Source: Bacteroidales bacterium (lineage in GTDB: Bacteria > Bacteroidota > Bacteroidia > Bacteroidales > UBA932). Taken from it: a DNA stretch of 48,816 nucleotides. The stretch covers positions 1-48,816 of the forward strand of contig JAUYTX010000040.1 in the NCBI GenBank assembly GCA_030695025.1. The letters run 5' to 3'. This document shows, one piece after another, positions 9,313 through 19,663 of the stretch. Made by a program: the position numbers and the translations under genes. Within the stretch, counting starts at the first letter, position 1; every line of letters starts with the position of its first letter. The notes under the pieces were generated by a model. The model worked only from the letters and a program-made list of their open reading frames with translations. It was not told the DNA's origin and searched no databases.

Positions 9313-10369
9313 TCTCCTTTCCGCCAACAGGCATCTCAACTTTAAGCGGATTAGCCCTTAATGCCTCATAATTTTTTCTATTCTTGTAAATGTCGCATGC
9401 AAGATAAATGGAGGACAGTATTGAGAGGTGATTTGCTTTGTCTTTACCTGCTAAATCATATGCTGTTCCGTGGTCAGGTGAAGTTCTTATTATCTTTATT
9501 CCCGCTGTATAGTTAACCCCGGACTCAATAGACAGTGACTTGAAAGGAATGAGGCCCTGATCGTGGTACATAGCAAGCACAGCATCAAATCTATTTTTAT
9601 AATCAGACCCAAAGAATCCATCCGGAGGAAAAGGACCGAATACGAGTTCACCCTTTTCTGACATCTCTCTGATTGCTGGTTTGATAATCTCCTCCTCCTC
9701 TTTTCCAAGAAGTCCTCCGTCTCCGTTATGTGGATTAAGAGACAACACTGCAATTTTAGGCCTGTCAACCCCAAAGTCCTTTCTCAAAGAGTCTGACATC
9801 ATTGTCAGTTTCTTCATAATTCTCTCTTTGGTTATCATTTTTGAAACCTCAGAAATAGGTATATGATTGGTTACAAGGCCAACTCTAATGTTTTCTGAAA
9901 TCATAAACATGAGAGAGTCCTCTGCGCCAAACTCCTTTGTAAAATACTCTGTATGGCCAGGAAAAGAAAAGCCCTCCTTTGATACACTGTTTTTGTTAAA
10001 AGGAGCTGTTACCAGCACATCTATGACACCTCTTTTAAGATCAGTGACTGCACTTTCCAGGGCAAGAATCGCTGCTTTAGAACCCTCTTCAGTTGCCTTT
10101 CCGGGTTCTGCAATAAATGTATCCGGAACACAGTTGATAATGTTTACTCTTTTTGGATGAGCATCCTCTGCCTTAGCAATGATGTTGGTAGGAATGCTTT
10201 CTGTATCGGGAATGTGTTTCTTATAGAACCCCAATATTTTAGAAGAACCATAAATTACAGGGATGCCAATATCAAAAATTCTTTGATCGGCCAATGCTTT
10301 AATTATTACCTCATAACCAATCCCATTGCTGTCGCCCTGGGTAATGCCTACAATTATCTTATTGTTCAT
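9305..10369 (-). CDS. pdxA: 4-hydroxythreonine-4-phosphate dehydrogenase
   Basis: A 354-residue NAD-dependent enzyme of the DXP-dependent pyridoxal phosphate pathway. Family hallmarks are ITQGDSNGIGYEV at the N-terminus, FPGHTEYF and AMYHDQGLIPFK with metal-binding histidines, and RTSPDHGTAYDLAGK near the C-terminus. It forms a two-gene unit with rnhA, whose ATG overlaps its stop. It is divergent from recG across a 64-nt gap. The length and all motifs are as expected for PdxA. Confidence 0.96.
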   Translation of the reverse strand: MNNKIIVGITQGDSNGIGYEVIIKALADQRIFDIGIPVIYGSSKILGFYKKHIPDTESIPTNIIAKAEDAHPKRVNIINCVPDTFIAEPGKATEEGSKAAILALESAVTDLKRGVIDVLVTAPFNKNSVSKEGFSFPGHTEYFTKEFGAEDSLMFMISENIRVGLVTNHIPISEVSKMITKERIMKKLTMMSDSLRKDFGVDRPKIAVLSLNPHNGDGGLLGKEEEEIIKPAIREMSEKGELVFGPFPPDGFFGSDYKNRFDAVLAMYHDQGLIPFKSLSIESGVNYTAGIKIIRTSPDHGTAYDLAGKDKANHLSILSSIYLACDIYKNRKNYEALRANPLKVEMPVGGKEND

Positions 10370-10421
10370 CTTGTGTAATCTGTGTAATTTCCTGCAAGAT
10401 ACAAATTTTAGATAAGATTCT

Positions 10422-10429
10422 TATATTTG
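10422..10429 (+). promoter_or_regulatory. -7 box for recG
   Basis: TATATTTG matches TAnnTTTG and ends only 4 nt before the recG ATG at 10434. With a start about 7 nt downstream of the box, the recG transcript would be leaderless or nearly so. Confidence 0.4.
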
Positions 10430-10433
10430 TATT

Positions 10434-12539
10434 ATGTCATCAATTCTGGAGAGCGATATTAAATTTCTTCCAGGCGTTGGTCCCAAAAGGGCGGAGCTTC
10501 TTAATAAGGAGCTAAATATCAAAACCTTCAGGGACTTCCTCCTCTTTTTCCCATTTAGATATATTGATCGCACCAAAATATACTCAGTTTCGGAAATTGA
10601 GTCATCAATGAGTTATATTCAGCTTAGGGGAAGGATTACAAGAATAAATGTTATAGGTGAAAAAGGTCCTGCCAGAAGGCTTGTTGCAACCTTTGCTGAT
10701 GCTACCGGAGTTATAGACCTTGTCTTTTTCCAAGGGATTAAATGGATTAAAGATTGGCTGAAAATCAACACAGAGTATATTATTTTTGGAAAGCCCTCAC
10801 TTTTTAATCAGACAATTAACATTGTTCATCCTGAAATTGAACCTGCAACCGAAGAGAATCCAATTTATGTTGGAAATATGCTGGGTGTTTACCCATCAAC
10901 CGAGAGATTACGCAATAACGGATTTAGCAATAAGCAGATTGCCAGACTAATGGCAACTTTAATCAAGACTTGTCATGGCTCGCTAAACGAAACACTACCC
11001 TCTTATGTACTGGAAGATAAGCGGTTAATGCCATTTTATGAAGCCATTCAGAATATTCACTTTCCAAAAGATCTTAAAACGCTTGCTCAGGCACAATTCC
11101 GCTTTAAGTTTGAAGAGCTTTTTTATCTTCAACTCTCTTTACTCAAACAGAAATCTTATAGGGAGAGAGCTCTCAATGGTATTGTTATGAACAAAGTGGG
11201 TGAGTACTTTGACAAATGTTACAAAAAACTACCATTTGAACTCACCGGAGCGCAGAAAAGAGTTATCAAGGAGATTCGGGCAGACATAACCTCCGGAAGA
11301 CAGATGAACAGGCTCTTACAAGGAGATGTGGGAAGCGGAAAAACTCTTGTAGCCATTTTTACTGCGCTTCTGGCTGCTGACAACGGTTATCAATCCTGTA
11401 TTATGGCTCCAACAGAGGTTCTTGCTGTTCAGCACTTCAAAGGCGCTCAAAAGCTTCTGGAGGGTACTGGTGTAAAGTGTGCGCTGCTCACAGGAAACAC
11501 AAAGGCAAAAGAGCGTAAACCTATCCATGAGCAGCTTACAGATGGTGAAATTGATATTTTATTTGGAACTCACGCTCTGATAGAAGATGTTGTTCAGTTC
11601 AAAAATCTGGGATTTGCGGTAATTGATGAGCAACACCGTTTTGGCGTTGAACAGCGTGCTAAACTGTGGAACAAAGGAGAGAGTATTCCTCACATACTCG
11701 TAATGACCGCCACTCCAATACCAAGAACTTTGGCAATGACCCTCTACGGAGACCTTGATGTATCTGTGATTGATGAATTGCCTCCCGGCAGAAAGCCTGT
11801 AAAAACTATTCACGCAAGCGAAAACCAAAGGCAAAGGATTTACTCCTTTATGAAGGAGCAGATTGCAGCCGGCAGACAGATATTTGTTGTCTATCCTCTG
11901 ATTAAGGAGAGTGAAAAAATGGACTATAAAAATCTTCAGGAGGGTTATATGAATATAATTGAGGAATTTAAAGCCCCTCAATATGTAACTGCCGTTGTTC
12001 ACGGGAAACAAAAAAATGAGGACAAAGCTCATGACATGAACCTCTTTGCATCAGGTAATGCGAACATTTTGGTATCTACTTCCGTTATTGAAGTTGGTGT
12101 AGACGTTCCTAATGCCTCTGTTATGATGATAGAGAGTGCAGAGAGATTCGGTCTGTCACAACTTCATCAGCTAAGAGGCAGAGTAGGAAGAGGAACAGAC
12201 GAATCATACTGTATCTTAATGACAGGATATAAGTTAAGCAAAGAGTCCCGGAAAAGAGTTGAGCTTATGTGTTCTACCTCTGACGGGTTTGAGCTTGCCG
12301 AGGCAGATTTGAGAATGAGGGGGCCTGGAGATTTGGAGGGTACTCAACAGAGCGGTTTGCCTATAGATTTAAAAATTGCAAATCTTGCAAAAGACTCACA
12401 AATACTGGAAGATTCAAGAAGGTATGCTCAGAAAATTCTTGATGAAGACCCACAGTTGTCGAATGAAAAAAACAGAGCTCTAACAGTTACCCTTAATTCA
12501 TTAAAAAAAGAGGTTAAAGATTATTCCCAAATAAGTTAG
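10434..12539 (+). CDS. recG: ATP-dependent DNA helicase RecG
   Basis: A 701-residue branch-migrating helicase that remodels stalled replication forks and Holliday junctions. The N-terminal third is the wedge/OB region ([17 protein letters not shown] at the start, [13 protein letters not shown]). The motor follows, with [13 protein letters not shown] (Walker A) near residue 295, [13 protein letters not shown] (the RecG-specific DEQH box), [20 protein letters not shown], and motif [12 protein letters not shown]. The C-terminal [15 protein letters not shown] is the RecG wing. It forms an operon with nfo (10-nt gap). The length is normal for the family. Confidence 0.97.
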   Translation: MSSILESDIKFLPGVGPKRAELLNKELNIKTFRDFLLFFPFRYIDRTKIYSVSEIESSMSYIQLRGRITRINVIGEKGPARRLVATFADATGVIDLVFFQGIKWIKDWLKINTEYIIFGKPSLFNQTINIVHPEIEPATEENPIYVGNMLGVYPSTERLRNNGFSNKQIARLMATLIKTCHGSLNETLPSYVLEDKRLMPFYEAIQNIHFPKDLKTLAQAQFRFKFEELFYLQLSLLKQKSYRERALNGIVMNKVGEYFDKCYKKLPFELTGAQKRVIKEIRADITSGRQMNRLLQGDVGSGKTLVAIFTALLAADNGYQSCIMAPTEVLAVQHFKGAQKLLEGTGVKCALLTGNTKAKERKPIHEQLTDGEIDILFGTHALIEDVVQFKNLGFAVIDEQHRFGVEQRAKLWNKGESIPHILVMTATPIPRTLAMTLYGDLDVSVIDELPPGRKPVKTIHASENQRQRIYSFMKEQIAAGRQIFVVYPLIKESEKMDYKNLQEGYMNIIEEFKAPQYVTAVVHGKQKNEDKAHDMNLFASGNANILVSTSVIEVGVDVPNASVMMIESAERFGLSQLHQLRGRVGRGTDESYCILMTGYKLSKESRKRVELMCSTSDGFELAEADLRMRGPGDLEGTQQSGLPIDLKIANLAKDSQILEDSRRYAQKILDEDPQLSNEKNRALTVTLNSLKKEVKDYSQIS

Positions 12540-12549
12540 ATATTTAATT

Positions 12550-13395
12550 ATGAAATATATCGGAGCACATGTCAGCGCATCAGGCGGAGTAGAAAATGCC
12601 CCTGTCAATGCACACAACATCGGAGCAAACGCATTTGCACTTTTTACCAAAAATCAGAGACAATGGATGTCGTCTCCTCTCTCCAAAAAGAGTATTGAGG
12701 CATTCAAAAACAACTGCGAAAAATTTGGTTTTAAGCCATTTCAGATTCTACCCCATGACAGTTACCTTATTAACCTTGGACACCCGGAGGATGAAGGACT
12801 TAAAAAATCAAGAGAGGCTTTCCTTGATGAGATGCAAAGATGTGAACAATTAGGCCTTGACAGACTTAATTTTCACCCAGGCAGCCATCTTAACAAAGTT
12901 GATATTGACACTTGCCTTAAAACAATAGCAGAGTCGATAAACATTACACTTGAAAAGACAAAAGGGGTTACAGCGGTTATAGAAAACACAGCAGGTCAGG
13001 GGACAAACATGGGGCATACATTTGAGCAGATTGCACAAATTATCAGCCATGTAGAAGACAAATCAAGAGTTGGTGTGTGTATTGACACATGTCACTCATT
13101 TGCTGCCGGTTATGACTTTTCGACATCAGAAGGTATTACAGCTGCTTTTGACCACTTTGATAAGGTTATCGGGTTCAAATATCTAAAGGGGATGCATCTG
13201 AATGATGCAAAAAAAGGTTTAAACTCCAGGGTTGACAGACATGACTCTATAGGAGCCGGGACATTGGGTTCCAACCCATTTAAGATATTGATGAAAGACC
13301 CAAGGCTTAACGATATGCCGTTAATACTTGAGACTCCCAATGAAGAGATTTGGGCTGATGAGATTGCACAGATGAGACTTTGGGAAAAAGAGTAA
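12550..13395 (+). CDS. nfo: endonuclease IV (AP endonuclease)
   Basis: A 281-residue zinc-dependent apurinic/apyrimidinic endonuclease of base-excision repair. It starts [18 protein letters not shown], and the metal-binding family signatures are present: [38 protein letters not shown] and [21 protein letters not shown], ending with LILETPN. It lies 10 nt after recG, forming a repair pair, and is followed by a strong terminator. No anomalies are seen. Confidence 0.97.
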   Translation: MKYIGAHVSASGGVENAPVNAHNIGANAFALFTKNQRQWMSSPLSKKSIEAFKNNCEKFGFKPFQILPHDSYLINLGHPEDEGLKKSREAFLDEMQRCEQLGLDRLNFHPGSHLNKVDIDTCLKTIAESINITLEKTKGVTAVIENTAGQGTNMGHTFEQIAQIISHVEDKSRVGVCIDTCHSFAAGYDFSTSEGITAAFDHFDKVIGFKYLKGMHLNDAKKGLNSRVDRHDSIGAGTLGSNPFKILMKDPRLNDMPLILETPNEEIWADEIAQMRLWEKE

Positions 13396-13418
13396 ATATG
13401 TTAACATAAATAAACCAG

Positions 13419-13456
13419 ACAACCGCTTCAACCAATGAGGCGGTTGTTTGTTTTTA
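13419..13456 (+). terminator. rho-independent terminator of recG-nfo
   Basis: An 11-bp stem pairs ACAACCGCTTC (13419-13429) with GAGGCGGTTGT (13437-13447) around a 7-nt loop, with one G-T wobble. It is followed by TTGTTTTT. Confidence 0.85.
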
Positions 13457-13479
13457 ATGTATGAGTAATTATTTGGAGT

Positions 13480-14382
13480 ATGAAAATAAAATATTCATTG
13501 ACAATTATAATGTTAATTACAACAATTATGACGTTACAGGCACAGAATAAAAGTGTCTTAACCCCTGAAGAGAAGAGGGTTATTATTGACAAGGGTACCG
13601 AGCGGGCATTTACCGGAAAATATCATAATCATAAAGAGGCTGGAACATATCATTGTAAACAGTGCAATGCTCCCCTGTTCCGCTCATCAGACAAATTTGA
13701 CTCAGGATGCGGTTGGCCTAGTTTTGATGATGAAATTCCGGGCTCAATCACACGTCATTTGGATGCAGACGGGATGAGAACAGAAATTGTCTGTTCTAAT
13801 TGCGACGGGCATTTGGGACATGTCTTTACAGGAGAGCGATTTACTCAAAAGAATTTGCGACATTGCGTTAATTCTGTATCACTTGAGTTTGTCCCTGAAA
13901 AAAAGGAGAGAGCAATATTTGCAGGAGGTTGTTTTTGGGGTGTAGAACATCTTTTACAGCAAAAAAGAGGGGTTATCTCCGTTGTAAGCGGTTACACCGG
14001 TGGGTCAACGAATTCTCCGGATTACAGACAGGTCAGCAGTGGAACCAGTGGTCATGCAGAGGCAGTAGAGGTAATCTATGATGCAAACCAAATCACATAC
14101 AGAGAAATTGCAAAGCTCTTCTTTGAAATTCATGATCCCACACAAAAAGACCGTCAGGGTCCTGATATTGGAACCCAGTACAGATCGGAGGTATTTTATC
14201 TGGACCAGTCTCAAAAAGTTATCACAGAAGAGCTTATTGGCATCTTAAAGTCAAAGGGACTAAATGTTCAGACAAAGGTTACAAAGGCATCAAAATTTTA
14301 CAAAGCAGAAGATTATCATCAGGATTACTATGTAAAAAAGGGAACTCAACCTTATTGCCATATTTATACAAAAAGATTCTAA
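13480..14382 (+). CDS. exported bifunctional methionine sulfoxide reductase, MsrB-MsrA fusion
   Basis: A 300-residue protein with a signal peptide of about 21 residues (ends TLQAQ), then MsrB (about 25-140) and MsrA (about 143-300). MsrB keeps the zinc cysteines C59/C62 and C105/C108 and the catalytic C129 in RHCVNSVSLEF. MsrA has the GCFWG motif with catalytic C151, plus GTQYRSEVFY and YHQDYY. The fusion can reduce both R- and S-methionine sulfoxide and, being exported, should repair oxidised periplasmic or surface proteins. The B-then-A order occurs in other bacteria. The electron donor is not evident here, although thioredoxin-like exported proteins occur elsewhere in the window. Confidence 0.94.
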   Translation: MKIKYSLTIIMLITTIMTLQAQNKSVLTPEEKRVIIDKGTERAFTGKYHNHKEAGTYHCKQCNAPLFRSSDKFDSGCGWPSFDDEIPGSITRHLDADGMRTEIVCSNCDGHLGHVFTGERFTQKNLRHCVNSVSLEFVPEKKERAIFAGGCFWGVEHLLQQKRGVISVVSGYTGGSTNSPDYRQVSSGTSGHAEAVEVIYDANQITYREIAKLFFEIHDPTQKDRQGPDIGTQYRSEVFYLDQSQKVITEELIGILKSKGLNVQTKVTKASKFYKAEDYHQDYYVKKGTQPYCHIYTKRF

Positions 14383-14412
14383 AGCCATAGATTCCCATTG
14401 AGCATTAATTTA

Positions 14413-14420
14413 TACTTTTG
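14413..14420 (+). promoter_or_regulatory. -7 box for the MATE gene
   Basis: TACTTTTG fits TAnnTTTG and lies 16 nt before the ATG at 14437. No convincing -33 element is seen. Confidence 0.45.
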
Positions 14421-14436
14421 CATATAAATTATAAAC

Positions 14437-15807
14437 TTGATGAACGATCTGACGCAGGGTAAGGAGGGTAAACAGATCCTGATGTTTGCCATTCCTATGC
14501 TCATTGGTAATGTTTTTCAGCAATTATACAATATTGTAGACAGCGTTGTTGTAGGAAAATATATTGGCTCAGTTGCACTTGCAGCCGTTGGAGCCAGCTT
14601 CCCCATATTATTCACACTCTCTGCGCTTGTTGGTGGCATTGCAATCGGAGGTTCGGTATTGGTATCCCAATACTTTGGAGCAAAGAATTATCAAAAAGTT
14701 AAAATAACATCAGATACTCTTCAAATTTTTCTTCTTGTAAGTTCCGTAATCCTCTCAATAATATTTTTCCTTCTAAGCAGACCCCTTTTCCAGCTTCTTT
14801 CCATACCGGAAGAGGTTCTCCCTTCTGCTGTAAGGTATTTTGACATTGTCATTCTGACAACTACGATACCTATGTTTGCTCTTTTTGGAATGGCATCTAT
14901 TCTCAGAGGAGTTGGAAACTCCAGAACCCCTGTAACATTTATGGTCATATCATTTCTGATCAACATTTTACTAGATCTTCTTTTTGTCCTTGTCTTTAAA
15001 TGGGGAATTGATGGCGTGGCATGGGCTACTGCAATCGCATCAATATTTTCATGGATTGCATTGTGGTACCACTTGAATAAAAAAGAGGATAACATGATTA
15101 AGTTCAATCTTAATTATAAGAAATGGGAGTTTAACTGGGAAAACTTCAAGCTGTCGTTAAAGATCGGCCTTCCTTCCGGAATACAGCAAACTCTTGTAGG
15201 GTTGGGATCAATGGCACTGCTTGCAATTGTTTCACCATTTGGAGTTGCTACTCTGGCTGCATATACTGCAGCAGGAAGAATTGACATGTTTGTTTCAATG
15301 CCGGCGATGAACCTTGCAGCAGCTCTCTCCTCATTTGTGGGACAGAACCTTGGTGCAGAAAGATATGACAGGATTAAAAATGGTCTAAAACAAACATTAA
15401 TCTATTCAACTGTCCTCTGTCTTGCTCTAATGCTAGTGGTGGTTCTGTTTTCGGGAGAGATAATGAGGTTGTTCACAGATGTAAGTTCACCCCATTTTGA
15501 AGAGATTGTAAGTATAGGAAAAGAGTATCTGGTGATAGTTACATCCTTTTACATTATGTTTACAACAATGTTTGTTGTAAACGGAGTTACCCGAGGAGCC
15601 GGGGCCACATTTATACCAATGCTCATAACAACACTTTCGTTGTGGGTTTTCAGAATTCCATTGGCCATTATTCTCTCCAAATCGTTTGGCACTACCGGGA
15701 TCTGGTGGTCAATACCGGTTGGTTGGACAGCCGGATGCATCGGCGCTATAATTTATTATAAATCTGGTCTATGGAAAAAACATAGGGTAAAAACTGTATT
15801 AAATTAG
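14437..15807 (+). CDS. MATE-family multidrug/cation exporter
   Basis: A 456-residue inner-membrane protein with about twelve hydrophobic segments. It carries the MATE N-terminal signature IGNVFQQLYNIVDSVVVGKYIG. A second, related half begins near residue 240 with SLKIGLPSGIQQTLVGLGSMALL and contains FVGQNLGAERYDRIKNGLK, the internal repeat typical of the family. Such proteins export drugs or metabolites in exchange for Na+ or H+. It is monocistronic and converges with glnS. The substrate cannot be predicted from the sequence. Confidence 0.93.
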   Translation: MMNDLTQGKEGKQILMFAIPMLIGNVFQQLYNIVDSVVVGKYIGSVALAAVGASFPILFTLSALVGGIAIGGSVLVSQYFGAKNYQKVKITSDTLQIFLLVSSVILSIIFFLLSRPLFQLLSIPEEVLPSAVRYFDIVILTTTIPMFALFGMASILRGVGNSRTPVTFMVISFLINILLDLLFVLVFKWGIDGVAWATAIASIFSWIALWYHLNKKEDNMIKFNLNYKKWEFNWENFKLSLKIGLPSGIQQTLVGLGSMALLAIVSPFGVATLAAYTAAGRIDMFVSMPAMNLAAALSSFVGQNLGAERYDRIKNGLKQTLIYSTVLCLALMLVVVLFSGEIMRLFTDVSSPHFEEIVSIGKEYLVIVTSFYIMFTTMFVVNGVTRGAGATFIPMLITTLSLWVFRIPLAIILSKSFGTTGIWWSIPVGWTAGCIGAIIYYKSGLWKKHRVKTVLN

Positions 15808-15895
15808 CAGTTTCTACCCTAAGTTGCATTTCTAACTGAGTGATTGTTTTGTCAATTATAATTTAAAATGGAGACAATTTAATCTCTCTGCGAAA

Positions 15896-17560
15896 TTACC
15901 AGGTAGATTTCAACCCCACTGTTCTGTTAAATACAAGATTACCCTCTTTAGATTCAACATCTTTTACAAAATAACCAATCCTTTCAAACTGAACTGCAAT
16001 TTCGGATTTGTCGTCGTGTAATGCACTCTCGGAATATCCGGTTACAACTTTTAAAGAGTCAGGGTTGAGATAATCAATATACTCTTTTCCCTCTTCAAGA
16101 TTGTCCATTTCAGGGTTAGTAAACAGACGGTCAAATAGCCTCACCTCGGTCTTTTTGGAATGAGTAGCCGAAACCCAATGAATGGTTCCTTTAACAGAGC
16201 GCCACTCTCCCACTCCTGGTTTGCTTGAAGGATCGTAAGTACAGCGAATTTCAATTATATTGCCATCATTGTCCTTAATAACCTCTTCGCATTTAATTAT
16301 ATATGAATATTTAAGGCGTACCTCTCCTCCCGGTCTAAGGCGGAAATATTTCTTTGGTGGCTCTTCCATGAAATCTTCCCTTTCAATATATAGCTCTCTG
16401 GAGAAAACTACGTCCCTTGTTCCGGCATCTATGTTCTCAGGATTATTAACCGGAGTGAAAATTTCGGTCACATTCTCAGGATAGTTGATAATTGTAAGTT
16501 TAATAGAATCCAGAACAACCATATATCTGTTGGCTCTCTTGTTCAGATCCTCCCTTACACACCACTCTAAAAGTGATAAGTCAATTATATTATCTCTTTT
16601 TGCTACTCCTACCTTATCTGCAAAAAGGCGAATACTCTCCGGCGTAAAGCCTCTTCTTCTAAGGCCGCAAATTGTTGGCATCCTTGGATCATCCCATCCG
16701 GTAACAAACCCTTTTTGTACAAGTTCGAGCAGTTTTCTCTTGCTCATAACCGTGTATGTAAGGTTCAGCCTGGCAAACTCATATTGTTTTGAAGGGAAAA
16801 TTTCCAGTTTATCAATAAACCAGTCATAAAGAGGCCTGTGTACATCAAATTCCAAAGTGCAAATGGAGTGTGTAATCCTCTCTATTGAATCACATTGCCC
16901 GTGTGCATAATCGTACATGGGATAAATACACCAGTCATTACCGGTTCTGTGATGATGTGCATGAATGATTCTGTACAGAATAGGGTCTCTCATAAGCATA
17001 TTTGTATGTGCCATATCAATTTTTGCTCTGAGTACCTTATCTCCCTCTTTATATTTACCTGCTCTCATCTCTGCAAATATTGCGAGATTTTCTTCTGCAG
17101 ATCTTTTTCTGTAAGGGCTCTCGATTCCCGCCCTGTTAACTGTTCCACGGGTGGTTCGAATCTCCTCCTGGCTTTGGTCATCTACATAAGCCAGACCTTT
17201 TCTGATTAACTCCTGCGCCCAAACATAAAGTTGTTCAAAATAGTCAGATGCATACAGCTCTTTGTCCCAGTTGAAACCCAGCCATTGAACATCCTCCTTG
17301 ATTGAATCTACATATTCAACATCCTCTTTTGTTGGATTTGTATCGTCAAACCTAAGATTGGTTTTACCTCCATATTTTAAGGCAAGTCCAAAATTCAGGC
17401 AGATACTTTTTGCGTGTCCAATATGCAGGTAACCATTAGGTTCCGGTGGGAATCTTGTTAAAATGCTTTTGTGTTTACCCGATCCAAGATCGGCTTCTAC
17501 TATCTCTTCAAGAAAATTTAAAGACCTCTCCTCAGCAGGTTCTTTCAGAATTTCATCCAT
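15896..17560 (-). CDS. glnS: glutaminyl-tRNA synthetase
   Basis: A 554-residue class I synthetase. The HIGH motif appears in RFPPEPNGYLHIGHAKS, the KMSKS-like motif as VMSKRKL, and there are GlnRS-type segments NLRFDDTNPTKEDVEYV, TVNRAGIESPYRKRS and CTLEFDVHRPLYDWF. The C-terminal half is the beta-barrel anticodon-binding domain. The single HIGH domain and full beta-barrel region fit GlnRS rather than bacterial GluRS. Its presence means Gln-tRNA is charged directly. It is transcribed divergently from the YicC-family gene. Confidence 0.96.
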   Translation of the reverse strand: MDEILKEPAEERSLNFLEEIVEADLGSGKHKSILTRFPPEPNGYLHIGHAKSICLNFGLALKYGGKTNLRFDDTNPTKEDVEYVDSIKEDVQWLGFNWDKELYASDYFEQLYVWAQELIRKGLAYVDDQSQEEIRTTRGTVNRAGIESPYRKRSAEENLAIFAEMRAGKYKEGDKVLRAKIDMAHTNMLMRDPILYRIIHAHHHRTGNDWCIYPMYDYAHGQCDSIERITHSICTLEFDVHRPLYDWFIDKLEIFPSKQYEFARLNLTYTVMSKRKLLELVQKGFVTGWDDPRMPTICGLRRRGFTPESIRLFADKVGVAKRDNIIDLSLLEWCVREDLNKRANRYMVVLDSIKLTIINYPENVTEIFTPVNNPENIDAGTRDVVFSRELYIEREDFMEEPPKKYFRLRPGGEVRLKYSYIIKCEEVIKDNDGNIIEIRCTYDPSSKPGVGEWRSVKGTIHWVSATHSKKTEVRLFDRLFTNPEMDNLEEGKEYIDYLNPDSLKVVTGYSESALHDDKSEIAVQFERIGYFVKDVESKEGNLVFNRTVGLKSTW

Positions 17561-17580
17561 ACTTTATAATAATTAACCTG

Positions 17581-17588
17581 CAAATATA
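17581..17588 (-). promoter_or_regulatory. -7 box for glnS
   Basis: The minus strand reads TATATTTG, 20 nt before the glnS ATG, and lies back-to-back with the -7 box of the YicC-family gene at 17611. Confidence 0.45.
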
Positions 17589-17610
17589 AGATTTCTAAAC
17601 CTCATTTTCT

Positions 17611-17618
17611 TAACTTTG
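17611..17618 (+). promoter_or_regulatory. -7 box for the YicC-family gene
   Basis: TAACTTTG matches TAnnTTTG, 38 nt before the ATG at 17657. Confidence 0.45.
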
Positions 17619-17656
17619 TATAATTAAAAGCTACAACTTAAAAAACTCTCATTGCG

Positions 17657-18538
17657 ATGGTTCAATCTATGACAGGCTACGGTAAATCCGAATGTATCAA
17701 CGGCAATAATAAGATCACTATAGAAATCAGGTCCGTAAATGGTAAAAATTCGGATGTTTCCGTTAAATCACAAATTATTCCAAGAGAGCGGGAGATTGAG
17801 GTCAAACAGATGTTAACCTCTGCTCTGCAAAGGGGAAATATTGACCTTTACACCTCCATAGAAACTCTTACCGAAAACGGAGGCAGGACCATTAACAAAG
17901 AGACATTCGCCTCATATCTTAAACAATTAAAGGAGCTTGCCACAGAATCCGGCAATGATATGGACTTTGGCAAGGCAACCGAAATTATCATGAGGCTGCC
18001 TGATGTTTTTGAAAATCAGAAAAAGGAGAGAGAAGAGGAGAACATAGAGGATTGGGAGTCAATAAAAAGAGCAATTGAACACGCTATTGAAATGCTGACA
18101 GGCTTCAGAAAAACCGAAGGCAAAAGACTTGAAGAGGATATGGTTTCTCGAGTAAATCTCATATTATCATATATTGAGGAGATTGAAAAATTTGAGAACG
18201 AAAGGTCTGTCATGATTAAAGAGAAACTGAAGTCCAAATTGGAGGAGTACTCTTCAGATGTCGATATGAATCGACTGGAACAGGAGATGATATACTATAT
18301 TGAAAAATTGGACATTACAGAAGAAAAGGTAAGGCTTAGGCAACACTGCAGCTATTTTCTTGATACTTTAGCTCAGGAGGAGTATCCAGGAAAAAAACTT
18401 GGCTTTATTGGTCAGGAGATGGGCAGGGAGATAAATACTCTGGGCTCAAAAGCATCTCACGCCAAAATTCAGATGTGGGTTGTCAAAATGAAGGACGAAC
18501 TCGAAAAGATAAAAGAGCAATCATTGAACATTTTATAG
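17657..18538 (+). CDS. YicC-family endoribonuclease
   Basis: A 293-residue cytoplasmic protein. The N-terminal VQSMTGYGKSE is the signature of the YicC family. The C-terminal DUF1732 part contains FIGQEMGREINTLGSKA and HAKIQMWVVKMKDELEKIKEQ. Known members are endoribonucleases that cleave small RNAs. The middle region (residues about 110-230) is highly charged and predicted helical. The gene has its own -7 box and is followed by a secreted-protein gene about 100 nt downstream. In many bacteria yicC precedes gmk; no gmk is present here. Confidence 0.92.
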   Translation: MVQSMTGYGKSECINGNNKITIEIRSVNGKNSDVSVKSQIIPREREIEVKQMLTSALQRGNIDLYTSIETLTENGGRTINKETFASYLKQLKELATESGNDMDFGKATEIIMRLPDVFENQKKEREEENIEDWESIKRAIEHAIEMLTGFRKTEGKRLEEDMVSRVNLILSYIEEIEKFENERSVMIKEKLKSKLEEYSSDVDMNRLEQEMIYYIEKLDITEEKVRLRQHCSYFLDTLAQEEYPGKKLGFIGQEMGREINTLGSKASHAKIQMWVVKMKDELEKIKEQSLNIL

Positions 18539-18639
18539 TAACAATTTATATTTGATTGAAAGATTTTTGTTAAAAACTGCAACTTTTATGAGGGTCACCT
18601 CGTCTATTAAGCAGAAAAACCAAAAATCATTTTTCAATC

Positions 18640-19590
18640 ATGAAAACAAAAGCTCTGTTACTTTCGGTTATTGCAATTTTTGCCCTAACCTCTATTCAAG
18701 CCGGGATCGCACCGAAGAGTGAGATTAAAAACCCAAAAACAGACCCTGCAACTCTGGTTCAGATAGCATTTAGCAAAATCAGCCAAAACTATTCAACCAC
18801 CGAGAATCAGATCAACGCTTTTTATAAAGAACGTGTGATCAGGAACAACGATTGTGTATCGGTAAATGAAGCAATTCTTAATATCAATAAAAGCCCTTAC
18901 AAAGGATGGAAGAGAGATCTTGTAGCCGTTAAAGATGTAAGAGGTAATTGCGACTTCAGCAAAATTGACGCCTTTATGGTCAAATTACAAGGAGGGCCTA
19001 TATCTGCATTACAGCTTGATGTGGTAAAAACTCCTTTCCTTGGAACCGAATTACATGACATTAGGGACAAGTATAATTTTGAATATCTTGAACCGGTTGA
19101 GATGTTTGGAAGACCATTTTACGTGGTTGCTTTTGACCAAAAAATCAAGGATGAAGAGACGCTTTACAAAGGAAAAATCTACATCGATTCAAAATCATCA
19201 GCAATTGGTAAAATTGAATTTTCAATGAATGTTGAGAATAACACAGATTCATATAAATTATTCCTGAAAAGTAAGCCAAAAAAATCAACCGTGAACATGA
19301 TGTCAGCTGACTATGTTGTAAACTACAGAGAGTATAACGGTCAATGGTATCTGGATTATACCACATCTGACATCACCTTTTATGTAGAAAAGGACAAGAA
19401 AGTGCCTGCAGACATTTACACTATAAGTTCACAGCTTGCAGTTACTTCACTTATCGCTGAAAAGTTCTCAATAGACAAAAAGGATCTTCTTAAGTCAACT
19501 GATGTACTGGCTGATAAAATTGGAGATTTTAAAGTGGCATCTGAGTGGGATATTTATAATCTCATTATGCTGTTGGCAATAAATTATTAG
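18640..19590 (+). CDS. secreted protein of unknown function
   Basis: A 316-residue protein with a clear signal peptide (MKTKALLLSVIAIFALTSIQ, cleaved near AGIA). I do not recognise a characterised family. The mature part, with AFYKERVIRN near residue 60 and strands such as GKIYIDSKSSAIGKIEFSM, resembles the beta-rich region found behind carboxypeptidase-regulatory-like domains in Bacteroidetes secreted proteins, but that domain itself is absent. It is probably periplasmic or surface-exposed. A TATATTTG box at 18547-18554 could drive it, although the leader would be about 80 nt. It is followed by a strong terminator. Confidence 0.75.
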   Translation: MKTKALLLSVIAIFALTSIQAGIAPKSEIKNPKTDPATLVQIAFSKISQNYSTTENQINAFYKERVIRNNDCVSVNEAILNINKSPYKGWKRDLVAVKDVRGNCDFSKIDAFMVKLQGGPISALQLDVVKTPFLGTELHDIRDKYNFEYLEPVEMFGRPFYVVAFDQKIKDEETLYKGKIYIDSKSSAIGKIEFSMNVENNTDSYKLFLKSKPKKSTVNMMSADYVVNYREYNGQWYLDYTTSDITFYVEKDKKVPADIYTISSQLAVTSLIAEKFSIDKKDLLKSTDVLADKIGDFKVASEWDIYNLIMLLAINY

Positions 19591-19663
19591 CCAGTTCCAA
19601 CCACAAAATTTAGAGAAGTTTTGGTTAGTTTTAAGTGTTTAAATTTAAGTTGGTATGGCATAG

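Noticed and set aside
9313-9339. Longer RNase HI start (TTG at 9339).
   Set aside because: The extension MRCLLAERR lies inside pdxA and is not family-like, whereas the ATG at 9312 has GAAAGGAG ahead of it.
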